From Sphaerisporangium rubeum (GTDB lineage: Bacteria; Actinomycetota; Actinomycetes; Streptosporangiales; Streptosporangiaceae): a DNA stretch of 64,000 bases. The notes under the pieces were generated by a model, which was given only the letters and a program-made list of their open reading frames with translations, was not told where the DNA came from and did not search any database. The stretch lies in the NCBI RefSeq assembly GCF_014207705.1, contig NZ_JACHIU010000001.1:3402501-3466500 (forward strand). The letters are read 5' to 3'. Position 1 is the first letter of the stretch; each line of letters begins with the position of its first letter. Shown here piece after piece: positions 55,140 through 62,991 of the stretch. The position numbers and the translations under genes are program-made.

Positions 55140-55582
55140 GGTCGTCTTCGCGCCGCAAGGGGCCCAGTTTCCGGCGCCGGTACGGCGGGACGTTGTACGG
55201 CGAATTCGGCGCCGTCGTGCGGCGGGACAGGTGGAACCGTTGCGCCGTCGTAATGGTTCCGTGTCCGGTGGTGGGCCGGTGTCTGTGTCTTGGTCCGGCC
55301 CGGCTGTCCTCGTGTGGCAGGAGGTCCAGTTTCGGCGCCGGTGCGGCGGGTCGTGGTGCGGCGGGTTCGGCGCCGTCGTGCGGTGGGACAGGTGGAATCG
55401 TTCCGTCGTCGTAATGGTTCCGTGTCCGGTGGTGGGCCGGTGTCTGTGTCTTGGTCCGGCCCGGCTGTCCTCGTGTCGCAGGGGGTCCAGTTTTCGGCGC
55501 CGGTATGGCGGGTCGTGGTGCGGCGGGTTCGGCGCCGTCGTACGGCGGGACAGGTGGGACCGTCCCGGCGCCGACATGGTCC
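55140..55582. repeat. 161/162-bp tandem direct repeat, ~2.7 copies
   Basis: Units begin CCAGTTT at 55164, 55326 and 55487, with a fragment of an earlier unit from about 55140. About 65 bp, including a GGGCCGG-N15-CCGGCCC dyad, are identical between units 1 and 2. Unit 3 stops after ~95 bp. No spacers, no insertion-sequence ends. It may be a recent duplication of non-coding DNA or an array of small RNAs. Confidence 0.85.
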
Positions 55583-55623
55583 TTGCGAAGGGGCGCTTCG
55601 CGCACGTTCGCAAGGGCTGTTCT

Positions 55624-55643
55624 GTGTGGGGGCACCCCCACAC
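55624..55643. terminator. Hairpin between convergent genes
   Basis: GTGTGGGGG and CCCCCACAC around a 2-nt centre form a perfect 9-bp stem. It lies about 76 nt after the end of the FAD-enzyme gene (minus strand) and beyond the 161-bp array. Confidence 0.55.
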
Positions 55644-55718
55644 CCCCGGTCTGCCGGGCTCATGGCTGTACGCGGCCAGGCGGTTATGCGCTCCACGCGA
55701 CAGCATGAGAGTCGGTGG

Positions 55719-57173
55719 TCAGGCGAGGGTGTTCACGGCGGCGGTGAAGACGTGGGGGAAGGTGCGGGCCGCGGGGACGATCAGGCGGGTGGGGGTGGGG
55801 TGGCGGCGGGTGGTGAGGAGGGCTGTGGTGAGGAGGCGGTGGGGGCGGGAGATCCGGAGCCAGGCGCGGTCGTAGGACTCGGGTCGGCCGGAGCGCAGGG
55901 AGGCGATCAGGGCCTCGGCGGACAGCAGGGCCAGGGAGACGCCTTCGCCGGTGAGCGCGTCCACGTAGCCGGCGGCGTCGCCTGCCAGAAGGACGCGGCC
56001 GTGGACCCGGGATCGGACGCGGCGGCGCATGGGGCCGGCGCCGCGCACGGAGGTGACCGGGGGGCCGGTCAGGCGGTCCAGCAGAGCGGGGAACGCGGTG
56101 AGGTGCTCGTCGTACGTGCGTCTCTCCGAACTGAGCACGGCCACGCCGACCATGTCCTCGGCCACGGGTGTCACGTACGCCTCGCTCCGTTCGGCCCAGT
56201 ACACCTCGACGAAGTCGGTCCATGGAGCGACCCGGAAGTGCCGCCGCAGGCCGTACCGCCGTGGCGCCGTGCCGGCGGGAAGCGCGAGACCGAGTGCTTC
56301 CCGCAGCGGTGAACGGAGGCCGTCGGCGGCGACGAGCCATCGTGCCCGCAGGGTGCCGTCGCCTGCCAGATCGGCTGCGGCGAGTTCCACGGCGGCGGTG
56401 CCGTCCGACGGCATCGTGAAACGAACGGTGTCGGTACACACGGGGGAACGGCGGGGGTCGGCATGCGCCGCGCGATGGTGGGGACCGGCGTGTGGCGGGA
56501 GATGGTGGGGGTCGGCGTGCGCGGCGAGATTTTCGGGATCGGCATGCGCCGGGAGATGGTGACGGTCGGCATGCGCGGCGAGACGTTCGGGGTCGGCATG
56601 TGGCGGGAGATGGTGGGGGTCGGCGTGCGCGGCGAGATTTTCGGGATCGGCATGCGCCGGGAGATGGTGGGGGTCGGCGTGCGTGGCGAGACGTTTGGGG
56701 TCGGCATGCGCGGCGTGACGTTTGGGGTCGGTGCGTACCGGCGTTCCGGACATCGGTGAGACGGGAGGAGACATGTGGACGGATACCTCCACCCCCTCAC
56801 TGTCCTGCCGGACGCCGGTGACCTTTCCCTGGACGACCGGGATTCCGAGGGAGGCGACGCGAGCCATGAGGGCCGCGTGGAGGCAGGTACGCCGGACGCC
56901 GAGTCCGGTCGTGGCGCGGAAGGGGGCATCGGCATGCCGGTGGGGGTCGAGGTAGCGGATGCCGCGCAGGGGGTGGCCCGGGGGATGGACGCCTAGTGCG
57001 TGGAGCGCGGCGACGCCGCTCGGCATCAGTCCTTCGCCGCAGGCTTTGTCGACAGGAGCGAGGCGGGGTTCCACGACCACCACGGTCATGCCGGCCAGTG
57101 CCGCGTTGAGCGCTGTGGCCAGCCCGGCGGGCCCACCCCCGGCCACCAGGACGTCGATCACGTCGCCGGTCAT
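55719..57173 (-). CDS. FAD-dependent reductase/hydroxylase with nonapeptide-repeat insert
   Basis: Flavoprotein of 484 residues of the geranylgeranyl-reductase/aromatic-hydroxylase type. GGGPAGLATALNAA (FAD, about 13-26), CGEGLMPSG, and the second FAD motif VLLAGDAAGYVDALTGEGV are intact. Residues ~147-240 are about ten tandem nonapeptides of the HADPxxLxx type, absent from normal ~390-residue relatives, inserted between strands of the FAD domain. ATG 57173 overlaps the spacer ORF stop (ATGA) and lacks its own ribosome site, so it is read by coupling. In the srs alkylresorcinol operon a flavoprotein hydroxylase (SrsC) fills this place. Confidence 0.82.
   Translation of the reverse strand: MTGDVIDVLVAGGGPAGLATALNAALAGMTVVVVEPRLAPVDKACGEGLMPSGVAALHALGVHPPGHPLRGIRYLDPHRHADAPFRATTGLGVRRTCLHAALMARVASLGIPVVQGKVTGVRQDSEGVEVSVHMSPPVSPMSGTPVRTDPKRHAAHADPKRLATHADPHHLPAHADPENLAAHADPHHLPPHADPERLAAHADRHHLPAHADPENLAAHADPHHLPPHAGPHHRAAHADPRRSPVCTDTVRFTMPSDGTAAVELAAADLAGDGTLRARWLVAADGLRSPLREALGLALPAGTAPRRYGLRRHFRVAPWTDFVEVYWAERSEAYVTPVAEDMVGVAVLSSERRTYDEHLTAFPALLDRLTGPPVTSVRGAGPMRRRVRSRVHGRVLLAGDAAGYVDALTGEGVSLALLSAEALIASLRSGRPESYDRAWLRISRPHRLLTTALLTTRRHPTPTRLIVPAARTFPHVFTAAVNTLA
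56457..56737 (-). repeat. 27-bp in-frame tandem repeat, ~10 copies, in the FAD gene
   Basis: Units such as GGCATGCGCCGGGAGATGGT plus seven bases (plus strand) recur about ten times and encode His-Ala-Asp-Pro-rich nonapeptides. Alternation of two unit subtypes shows that duplication occurred in blocks of two. Confidence 0.92.
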
Positions 57174-57409
57174 CGGAAGGCCGGTCGCGCGGCCGGCAAA
57201 CGGGAGGCCGGTCGGGTGGCCGGCAAACGGGAGGCCGGTCGCGCGGTCGGCAAACGGGAGGCCGGTCGGGTGGCCGGCAATCGGAAGGCCGGTCGCACGT
57301 TCGGCGATCGGGAGGCCACGGGTGTGTCCGGCCACCGGGACGTCGATTGTGTCATCGGGACGTCGGTCACGCCGTCCGTCTCCAGGAGGCCGCTCGGGTG
57401 GCCGGTCAT
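57170..57409 (-). CDS. 79-residue repeat-built spacer ORF coupled to both neighbours
   Basis: ATG 57409 overlaps the stop of the methyltransferase gene (ATGA) and its own TGA overlaps the ATG of the FAD gene (ATGA again). The last ~55 residues are nonapeptides of the form RPASRLPAT, encoded by six 27-bp units. Each unit resembles the joined end of the methyltransferase and start of the FAD gene. No known domain; probably made by duplication of the gene junction. Whether a protein accumulates is unknown, but the frame is kept open and would carry ribosomes to the next gene. Confidence 0.5.
   Translation of the reverse strand: MTGHPSGLLETDGVTDVPMTQSTSRWPDTPVASRSPNVRPAFRLPATRPASRLPTARPASRLPATRPASRLPAARPAFR
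57178..57339 (-). repeat. 27-bp tandem repeat, 6 units, at the methyltransferase/FAD-gene junction
   Basis: Units at 57178, 57205, 57232, 57259, 57286 and 57313 (the last degenerate), for example AGGCCGGTCGGGTGGCCGGC plus seven bases. A related unit at 57386-57412 holds the methyltransferase stop and the spacer ATG; the FAD gene's own start (GCCGGTCATCGGA) matches the end of a unit. Confidence 0.9.
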
Positions 57410-57948
57410 GGGGACGCCGGCCGGGTGGGTTGTTCGAGGGTGGTCAGTGCGTGGTTCTCGGAGCGGATGCGGACGACCATCAAGATGGCGTTCAGGACGG
57501 TGAACACCGCGGCGGTGAGCCACGCGTCGTGGACCAGAGGGAGCGCGGCTCCCTCCACGGCGACGGCCACGTAGTTGGGGTGCCTCAGCCACCGCAGGCG
57601 GTACGGGCCGCGCCGCACCAGCGTCAGCCCCGGGACCACGATCACCTTGGTGTTCCACTGCGGCCCGAGCGCGGTGATGCACCACCACCGCAGTGCTTGC
57701 GCGGCGACGACCAGGACCAGCATCGGCCAGCCGAGCGCGGGGACGAAGGGCCGGTCGAGCAGGCCGGCTTCGAGGAGGCACCCGGCGAGCAGGCCGGTGT
57801 GCAGTGCGACCATCCACGGGTAGTGCGCCTGGCCGAACGTCCGGCCGCCCCTGGCGAGGCTCCACCGTTCGTTGCGGCGCGCGACGACGAGCTCGGCGAG
57901 CCGTTCCAGGCCGACGAGCAGGACCAGCACTACGTACCAGGAGGACAT
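57406..57948 (-). CDS. Isoprenylcysteine-carboxylmethyltransferase-like membrane methyltransferase
   Basis: ICMT-family membrane enzyme of 180 residues with about four or five helices and the SAM-binding segment VRRGPYRLRWLRHPNYVA (about 112-129), then RIRSENHAL. In actinomycetes such genes sit next to type III PKS genes and O-methylate alkylresorcinols (SrsB type). It is 95 nt downstream of the PKS gene. Its stop overlaps the spacer ORF start. Confidence 0.88.
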   Translation of the reverse strand: MSSWYVVLVLLVGLERLAELVVARRNERWSLARGGRTFGQAHYPWMVALHTGLLAGCLLEAGLLDRPFVPALGWPMLVLVVAAQALRWWCITALGPQWNTKVIVVPGLTLVRRGPYRLRWLRHPNYVAVAVEGAALPLVHDAWLTAAVFTVLNAILMVVRIRSENHALTTLEQPTRPASP

Positions 57949-58043
57949 GTCTCCGAACCATACGGGTCAGGCGGTCGGCGGGCCCGGAGGCACCGTCGTG
58001 AACGCGGTGGAAGGCGGCGTCGGCGGTACGGCGGGACGGGTGG

Positions 58044-59096
58044 TCACCAGCGCAGCAGGACGAGTTCGGAGCAGAAGCCGGGGCCGAGCGCCATCATCAG
58101 GCCCGGAGTGCCGGGTGGGGGGTGCCGGGTGAGGGTGTCACGCAGGACGTGCAGCACCGATGAGGACGACAGGTTGCCGACGGCGGCCAGTGACCGCCAG
58201 GTGACGTCCAGGGCCCCCGGAGGCAGGTCGAGGGTCTCGGTGACGGCGTCGAGGACTTTCGGGCCGCCGGGGTGGCACACCCAGGCCGACACGTCGGCGG
58301 GGGTGAGTCCGTGGTCGGCGAGGAAGCCGTGGACGTCGTCGGCGAGGTGGGTGCGGACGACGTCGGGCACGCTCGAGTCCAGGACCACGCGGAACCCGCT
58401 GCCGGTGACGTCCCATCCCATGACGGTCTCGGTGCCGGGGTACAGGTGGCCGCGGGACCCCGCCACGGTGACGCCGGGTCCGTCACCGCGACCGGATCCG
58501 CAGGCGACGACCGCGGCGGCGCCGTCCCCGAACAGCGCGCTCGCCACGAAGTTGACGGGGGTCGCGTCGGCGCGCTGCAACGTCAGCGAGCACAGCTCCA
58601 CCGACAGCAGCACGGCGACGTGGTCGGGCCATCCGCGCAGGTAGTCGTGCAGCCGCGCGATCCCGGCGGCGCCGGCCACGCAACCGAGCCCGAAGACGGG
58701 CAGGCGCTTGACGTCCGGCCGCATGCCGAGGCGTCCGGCGATCCGCGCCTCGATGGACGGCGCGGCGACTCCCGTCACCGACGTGAACATGATCATGTCC
58801 ACGTCGCGCGGCGTCAGCCCGGCCGCCTCCAGCGCGCCGCTCACCGCCTCGGCGCCGAGCTCGACCGCCTGCTCGACGAACACGTCGTTGGCCTGTCCGA
58901 ACCCGTCGAGCTTGCCGTACTCCTCCAGGGGCAGGACCAGATGCCGATACTCGACCCGTGCCGCACGGTGCAGGCGGCGCAGCAGCCGCCGGTCGGCGTC
59001 CGGCGGGAGGCAGATGTCGGCGAACGCCTCGGTGATCTCCGACTGGGGGTAGCGATTGGGGGGCAGCGCACCGTGCACAGCGGTGATTCGGGTCAT
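58044..59096 (-). CDS. Type III polyketide synthase
   Basis: Chalcone-synthase-fold PKS of 350 residues. The catalytic triad is complete: Cys139 in [10 protein letters not shown], His275 in VCHPGG and Asn308 in AVGNLSSSS. The C-terminal loop [14 protein letters not shown] is intact. With an ICMT-like methyltransferase and a flavoprotein downstream it matches the srsABC plan for phenolic lipids (alkylresorcinols or alkylpyrones). The ribosome site before ATG 59096 is weak. Confidence 0.93.
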   Translation of the reverse strand: MTRITAVHGALPPNRYPQSEITEAFADICLPPDADRRLLRRLHRAARVEYRHLVLPLEEYGKLDGFGQANDVFVEQAVELGAEAVSGALEAAGLTPRDVDMIMFTSVTGVAAPSIEARIAGRLGMRPDVKRLPVFGLGCVAGAAGIARLHDYLRGWPDHVAVLLSVELCSLTLQRADATPVNFVASALFGDGAAAVVACGSGRGDGPGVTVAGSRGHLYPGTETVMGWDVTGSGFRVVLDSSVPDVVRTHLADDVHGFLADHGLTPADVSAWVCHPGGPKVLDAVTETLDLPPGALDVTWRSLAAVGNLSSSSVLHVLRDTLTRHPPPGTPGLMMALGPGFCSELVLLRW

Positions 59097-59252
59097 CTGG
59101 TTCCGCTTCGCCGAGGGTGGGTCACCTGATGTTTGCCCACGCGAGCAGATGCCATGCGTCGCGGCACCCGAGGTGATCGCGCCGAGCAGCGGCGGCGATG
59201 CGGCCGGCGCGGCCGGCGCGGCCGGTCGTCCTGAGCGGGGGAGCGGCGTTGT

Positions 59253-60422
59253 TCAGGAGTTGTGCCGTGCGTGGGCCAGCAGGTACGCCTCGCGGAGGCC
59301 GTCGGCGAGCATGCGCGAGTCGTGACGGACGGCCGTGCGGGAGGCCAGGGTGCCCCAGTGGGTGCGGGTGGCGGCGTCCTCCAGGTCCCGCAGGAGTGCG
59401 ACGTACCCGGGGACGGTCGCGGCGTGCCGGTAGGCGTCCTTGAGCCACTCCTGGTAGCAGGGCAGGTCGGTGAGGACGAGCGGCAGGCCCGCGGTGGCGG
59501 CCTCCAGGGTGGCGAGGCCGAAGGTCTCGTGCCGGGACGGCAGGAAGAACACGTCGGCGGCGGCGCAGTACGCGAACACCTCGTCACGCGGCACGAGGCC
59601 GGTGAAGGTGACGTTGGCAGGGGCGTCGGCCCGCAGCCGGGTCAGTGACTCGCGCGCGTCCGACAGCAGGCCGAACTGCATGCCTCCCAGCCAGACGAAC
59701 CGCAGGTGCGGCAGGCTCCTGGCGCACGCCACGAACTCCTCCACCCCCTTGCGCGGCTGGATCTGCCCCACGCCGAGCACCACCGGCCGGTCGTCCCAGC
59801 CGAAACCGGCACGCAACTCGGCGCGGCGCTCCAGCAGGGGACGGATGCGCCGCTCGTCGATCGCGTTGCTCATCGGGAGGACGGGGCCCCGCACGCCGAG
59901 TTCCTCGAGCTCCGCCGTGGTGGCCTTGCTCACCGACAGCACCAGGTCGGCCATGTCGAAGACGGCACGCATGTAGCGGCGGACCAGGCCGTGCACCAGG
60001 TGGCTGCCCCGGATGCTTCCCGCGAGCGTCTCGGGGGTCACGTGCGCGCTGATCAGTTTCGGGCCGCGGTGGACCATCATCCTTATAACAGCCAACGGGC
60101 CCATGGTGTGAACGTGAAGAATCACGCCGCGCCGGAAGGCGCGCCGTCCCGAAACACGGGTGAAATCCGCCATGGCGTCGACGGCGCGCACGCTTTCCTC
60201 ATAAACACTGTGGACCCCGTGGCCGCGCACCGTGTATGCCGACTCCGACATCACGCTCACCGGCAGCGGAGGCCGTTCCGCCTTTGCGTCCGTACCGGCC
60301 GGAGGGGTGTCGTCACCGAGGTGGGGGTGGAGGTGGGGGTGCCGCCGGGTCACCGGGACGGCGCGGGGAAACGGCTTACGTCGTTCACGAATTCGGCGGA
60401 TACGCTCGTTGATCGCGGCCAC
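59253..60422 (-). CDS. GT4-family glycosyltransferase
   Basis: Retaining GT-B glycosyltransferase of 389 residues. The donor-binding half has GVGQIQPRKGVEEF, FTGLVPRDEVF and PSRHETFGLATLEA (E-X7-E). The acceptor half starts near residue 55 (PVSVMSESAYTVRGHGVH). GTG 60422 sits 6 nt after a TAATAT -10 box, so a leaderless mRNA would start there; GTG 60260 would remove the basic 54-residue N-terminus. It lies upstream of the type III PKS on the same strand and may glycosylate its product (inference). Confidence 0.85.
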   Translation of the reverse strand: MAAINERIRRIRERRKPFPRAVPVTRRHPHLHPHLGDDTPPAGTDAKAERPPLPVSVMSESAYTVRGHGVHSVYEESVRAVDAMADFTRVSGRRAFRRGVILHVHTMGPLAVIRMMVHRGPKLISAHVTPETLAGSIRGSHLVHGLVRRYMRAVFDMADLVLSVSKATTAELEELGVRGPVLPMSNAIDERRIRPLLERRAELRAGFGWDDRPVVLGVGQIQPRKGVEEFVACARSLPHLRFVWLGGMQFGLLSDARESLTRLRADAPANVTFTGLVPRDEVFAYCAAADVFFLPSRHETFGLATLEAATAGLPLVLTDLPCYQEWLKDAYRHAATVPGYVALLRDLEDAATRTHWGTLASRTAVRHDSRMLADGLREAYLLAHARHNS

Positions 60423-60428
60423 GGCCTT

Positions 60429-60434
60429 ATATTA
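60429..60434 (-). promoter_or_regulatory. -10 box TAATAT, leaderless start of the glycosyltransferase
   Basis: TAATAT on the minus strand ends 6 nt before GTG 60422, the spacing of leaderless actinobacterial promoters. No matching -35 was found. Confidence 0.5.
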
Positions 60435-60790
60435 GGGCAAAACTCTTGACCCCGCTATATGTCGTTTTCTGCGGCAGAAATAGTGAAATGGCCATATTGC
60501 CGTAAAGTAAATCGGGTGCGGTGTTAACCCGCGCCGGTTAGCGCTCCGGCGGCCGGCCGGGAAAGGCCGGCGCGAGCCGCTTCCCTGGCCGATGTCAGGG
60601 GTCTGCCGCCGGGAGGCCGCGGCGGATCCGACGGGGCACGGTCGCGGTCGTACTCGACGGGATCTTGATCCCGCGGGCCGGTGGGGCCGTCCGGTGCGAG
60701 CGGAAGGGCCGCCGGGGCCCGGCGAGATCGTAGGGTGGGACGTGGTGATGTCGGTCCGGCTGGGCCGTGTGGGGGGAACAGGAGGCTTTG
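60435..60790. other. Divergent region between glycosyltransferase and moaA
   Basis: The first 100 bases (to about 60535) are strikingly AT-rich for this genome and probably carry the control sites of the PKS/glycosyltransferase side. The remainder is GC-rich without a recognisable gene. No molybdenum-cofactor riboswitch was recognised before moaA. Confidence 0.45.
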
Positions 60791-61780
60791 GTGCTTGTCG
60801 ACTCCTTCGGGAGGGTGGCGACGGATCTTCGGGTGTCGCTGACCGACCGGTGCAACCTGCGCTGCGCCTATTGCATGCCGCCGGAAGGGCTGGACTGGCT
60901 TCCCAAGCCCGAACTGCTCACCGCGGACGAGATCTGCCGCCTCGTCGCGATCGGCGTGGAGCGGCTCGGCGTCACCGAGGTGCGCTACACCGGAGGGGAG
61001 CCGCTGCTGCGGCGTGAACTCACCGAGATCGTGACGCGGACCACCGCGCTGCGGCCACGGCCGCACGTGTCGATCACCTCCAACGGCATCGGCCTGGCCC
61101 GGCTCGCGGCGCCGCTCGCCGCCGCCGGGCTCGACCGCGTCAACGTCTCCCTCGACACCCTCGACCGCGAGACCTTCGTGCGGCTCGCGCACCGCGACCG
61201 GCTTCCGGACGTGCTGGCGGGGCTCTCGGCGGCCGTGGCGGCCGGCCTGCGGCCGGTCAAGGTGAACATCGTGCTGATGCGCGGCGTCAACGAGCACGAG
61301 GCGGCGGCGCTGCTGCGGTACTGCCTGGAGCGGGGGTACGAGGCGCGGTTCATCGAGCAGATGCCGCTGGACGCGCAGCACGGGTGGCGGCGCGAGAACA
61401 TGGTCACCGCGGACGAGATCCTGGAGGCGCTCGGCCGGGAGTTCACCCTCACGCCGGACGATCCGGCGGAGCGGGGGAGCGCGCCTGCCGAGACCTTCCT
61501 CGTGGACGGCGGCCCCGCGCGGGTCGGCGTGATCGGCTCGGTCACCCGTCCGTTCTGCGGCGCCTGCGACCGCGTACGCCTCACCGCCGACGGCCAGATA
61601 CGCAACTGCCTGTTCGCCACCGAGGAGTCCGACCTGCGCGCGGCCCTGCGCTCCGGCGCCACCGACGACGAGCTCGCCACCCGCTGGCTCGCCGCCGTCC
61701 GCACCAAACGCGCGGGCCACGGCATCGACGACCCGACGTTCCTCCAGCCGTCCCGCCCCATGTCCGCCATCGGCGGCTGA
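60791..61780 (+). CDS. moaA: GTP 3',8-cyclase MoaA
   Basis: Radical-SAM enzyme that starts molybdenum cofactor synthesis from GTP; 329 residues. The SAM cluster CNLRCAYC uses Cys21, Cys25 and Cys28; the second cluster lies in CGACDR plus RNC; the C-terminal Gly-Gly required for activity is present (SAIGG). GTG 60791 has AGGAGG 5 nt upstream, better than the GTG at 60767. Confidence 0.96.
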   Translation: MLVDSFGRVATDLRVSLTDRCNLRCAYCMPPEGLDWLPKPELLTADEICRLVAIGVERLGVTEVRYTGGEPLLRRELTEIVTRTTALRPRPHVSITSNGIGLARLAAPLAAAGLDRVNVSLDTLDRETFVRLAHRDRLPDVLAGLSAAVAAGLRPVKVNIVLMRGVNEHEAAALLRYCLERGYEARFIEQMPLDAQHGWRRENMVTADEILEALGREFTLTPDDPAERGSAPAETFLVDGGPARVGVIGSVTRPFCGACDRVRLTADGQIRNCLFATEESDLRAALRSGATDDELATRWLAAVRTKRAGHGIDDPTFLQPSRPMSAIGG

Positions 61781-61785
61781 CCCCC

Positions 61786-61929
61786 ATGCGCCGCACCCCG
61801 GCCGGCGGCAAGGCCGGCCCTCTGCGCGGCACGTCGGCCGACGACGAGGCCGAGCCGATGCGCCGCACTGCGGCTGACGTCGAGGCCGGCCCCGTGCGCG
61901 GCACATCGGCCGGTCGGGGTCCGCAGCCC
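61786..61929 (+). repeat. 36-bp tandem repeat, 4 units, forming the mobA start
   Basis: Units at 61786, 61822, 61858 and 61894 start ATGCGCCGCAC, CTGCGCGGCAC, ATGCGCCGCAC and GTGCGCGGCAC. The array begins exactly on the first possible start codon of mobA and keeps frame. Confidence 0.88.
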
Positions 61930-62532
61930 CGGAAACGGCACGACGCCGTGATCCTCGCCGGCGGCGCCGCGAGCAGACTCGGCGGAGCCGACAAGCCGGC
62001 CGCACGGGTAGGCGACCGCACCTTGATCGGCCACGTGGCCTCCGCCGTCCCCCACGCGGCCCACCTGGTGGTGGTCGGCCCTCCGCGACCCGCCTCCGGG
62101 CTCGGTCCCGGCAGGGCTGTGTTCGTCCAGGAGAGCCCGCCAGGGGGTGGCCCGGTACCCGCCTTGCGTGCCGGGCTCGCGGCCGTCACGGCGCCTTGGG
62201 TGGCTTTGCTCGCCGCCGATCTGCCCTTCCTGCGGCCAGAGCACGTCGCCGGTCTGCTGTCGGCGGCCGGGGAGGCCGCCGGAGCCGTCCTCGTGGACGA
62301 CGAGGGCCGGGAGCAGTGGCTGACCGGGGTCTGGCGCACCGGCACGCTCAGGGAGTCCCTGCGCGCGTACGAGGGCCGTTCCCTGCGCGGACTGCTGTCT
62401 CCTCTCCACCCGGTGTGTCTCACCCTGCCGGTCGGCGACTCGGCCCTTCCGCCGTGGTTCGATTGCGACACCCCCTCCGACCTGGCCGCCGCACGACGAC
62501 ACCATGGAGGACCCGATGAACGTGCTGGCTGA
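61786..62532 (+). CDS. mobA: Molybdenum cofactor guanylyltransferase MobA with repeat N-terminus
   Basis: Nucleotidyltransferase that joins GMP to molybdopterin; 248 residues. The core opens AVILAGGAASRLGGADKPA (about 54-72) with the expected G-loop and Lys, and the Mg-binding AADLPFL follows. Residues 1-48 are four 12-residue repeats (R-R/G-T-x-A...), each opening on a possible start codon, so the true start may be any of ATG 61786, ATG 61858 or GTG 61894. It lies 5 nt after moaA and overlaps the DUF6457 gene. Confidence 0.9.
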   Translation: MRRTPAGGKAGPLRGTSADDEAEPMRRTAADVEAGPVRGTSAGRGPQPRKRHDAVILAGGAASRLGGADKPAARVGDRTLIGHVASAVPHAAHLVVVGPPRPASGLGPGRAVFVQESPPGGGPVPALRAGLAAVTAPWVALLAADLPFLRPEHVAGLLSAAGEAAGAVLVDDEGREQWLTGVWRTGTLRESLRAYEGRSLRGLLSPLHPVCLTLPVGDSALPPWFDCDTPSDLAAARRHHGGPDERAG

Positions 62533-62773
62533 GTGGACCGCCCTCGTCTGCAAGGAACTAGGCATCGACCAGGACAAAGTAGACCGCGACGCCGTCCTCG
62601 ACCTCACCCGCGACGTGGCCCACGGCGTCACCCGCCCCGCCGCCCCCCTGACCGCCTACCTGCTCGGCCTGGCCCAAGGCTCAGGCACCGCCCCACCCGA
62701 CGCCACCGACCGCCTCACCACCTTGGCCCGCAACTGGGCCGAGGCCACCGCGGAAACCCTCGGCGACCATTGA
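62516..62773 (+). CDS. DUF6457-domain small protein
   Basis: An 85-residue helical protein of the DUF6457 type, with the core LDLTRDVAHGVTRPAAPLTA. Such genes accompany mobA in actinomycetes, which suggests a molybdoenzyme-related role, unproved. GGAGG (62506-62510) precedes ATG 62516 by 5 nt, better than ATG 62504. It overlaps the end of mobA. Confidence 0.85.
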   Translation: MNVLAEWTALVCKELGIDQDKVDRDAVLDLTRDVAHGVTRPAAPLTAYLLGLAQGSGTAPPDATDRLTTLARNWAEATAETLGDH

Positions 62774-62865
62774 CGCGCCTGAGCGTGTCCAGATGTGGAC
62801 ACGGCGGCGGGGGGACAGCGCGGGGGGTGGAGGAGGCGGAGAAGGTGGACTGAGTCCGGGAATGG

Positions 62866-62906
62866 GCGACGCCGGGTGGTTACGGGGGCAAACCACCCGG
62901 CGTCGC
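62866..62906. terminator. Main terminator of the moa/mob operon
   Basis: A perfect 16-bp stem (62866-62881 with 62891-62906) with a 9-nt loop, about 93 nt after the DUF6457 stop. Confidence 0.8.
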
Positions 62907-62911
62907 TTCAT

Positions 62912-62972
62912 CGGCGTTCCGACGGGGGCCCGGAACGCCGGCAGGAGCGCTCCGACGGGGGACCAGAGCGCT
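62912..62972. repeat. Two further hairpins with the same loop sequence
   Basis: Stems CGGCGTTCCG/CGGAACGCCG (62912-62921, 62931-62940) and AGCGCTC/GAGCGCT (62946-62952, 62966-62972) follow the terminator. Both loops carry GACGGGGG, so the pair looks duplicated with diverged stems but matching base pairs. Confidence 0.6.
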
Positions 62973-62991
62973 TGATTAAAGCGTACACCTA

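Larger units (their letters stand above)
55131..55718. other. Gene-free stretch holding the 161-bp array
   Basis: No credible gene between the helicase and the convergent FAD gene. Several frames are open on both strands because of the biased composition and the repeats; neighbouring units of 162 and 161 bp shift frame relative to each other, which argues against a repeat protein. The end (55624-55643) carries a hairpin. Confidence 0.6.

Noticed and set aside
55045-55582. CRISPR-like look of the repeats after the helicase
   Set aside because: The 23-bp and 161-bp units are head-to-tail without unique spacers, and no cas gene is near.
57174-57335. 54-residue N-terminal extension of the FAD gene from GTG 57335
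   Set aside because: The frame is open only because 27-bp units keep any frame open. The extension is pure repeat, lacks a ribosome site, and the FAD motif begins normally after ATG 57173.
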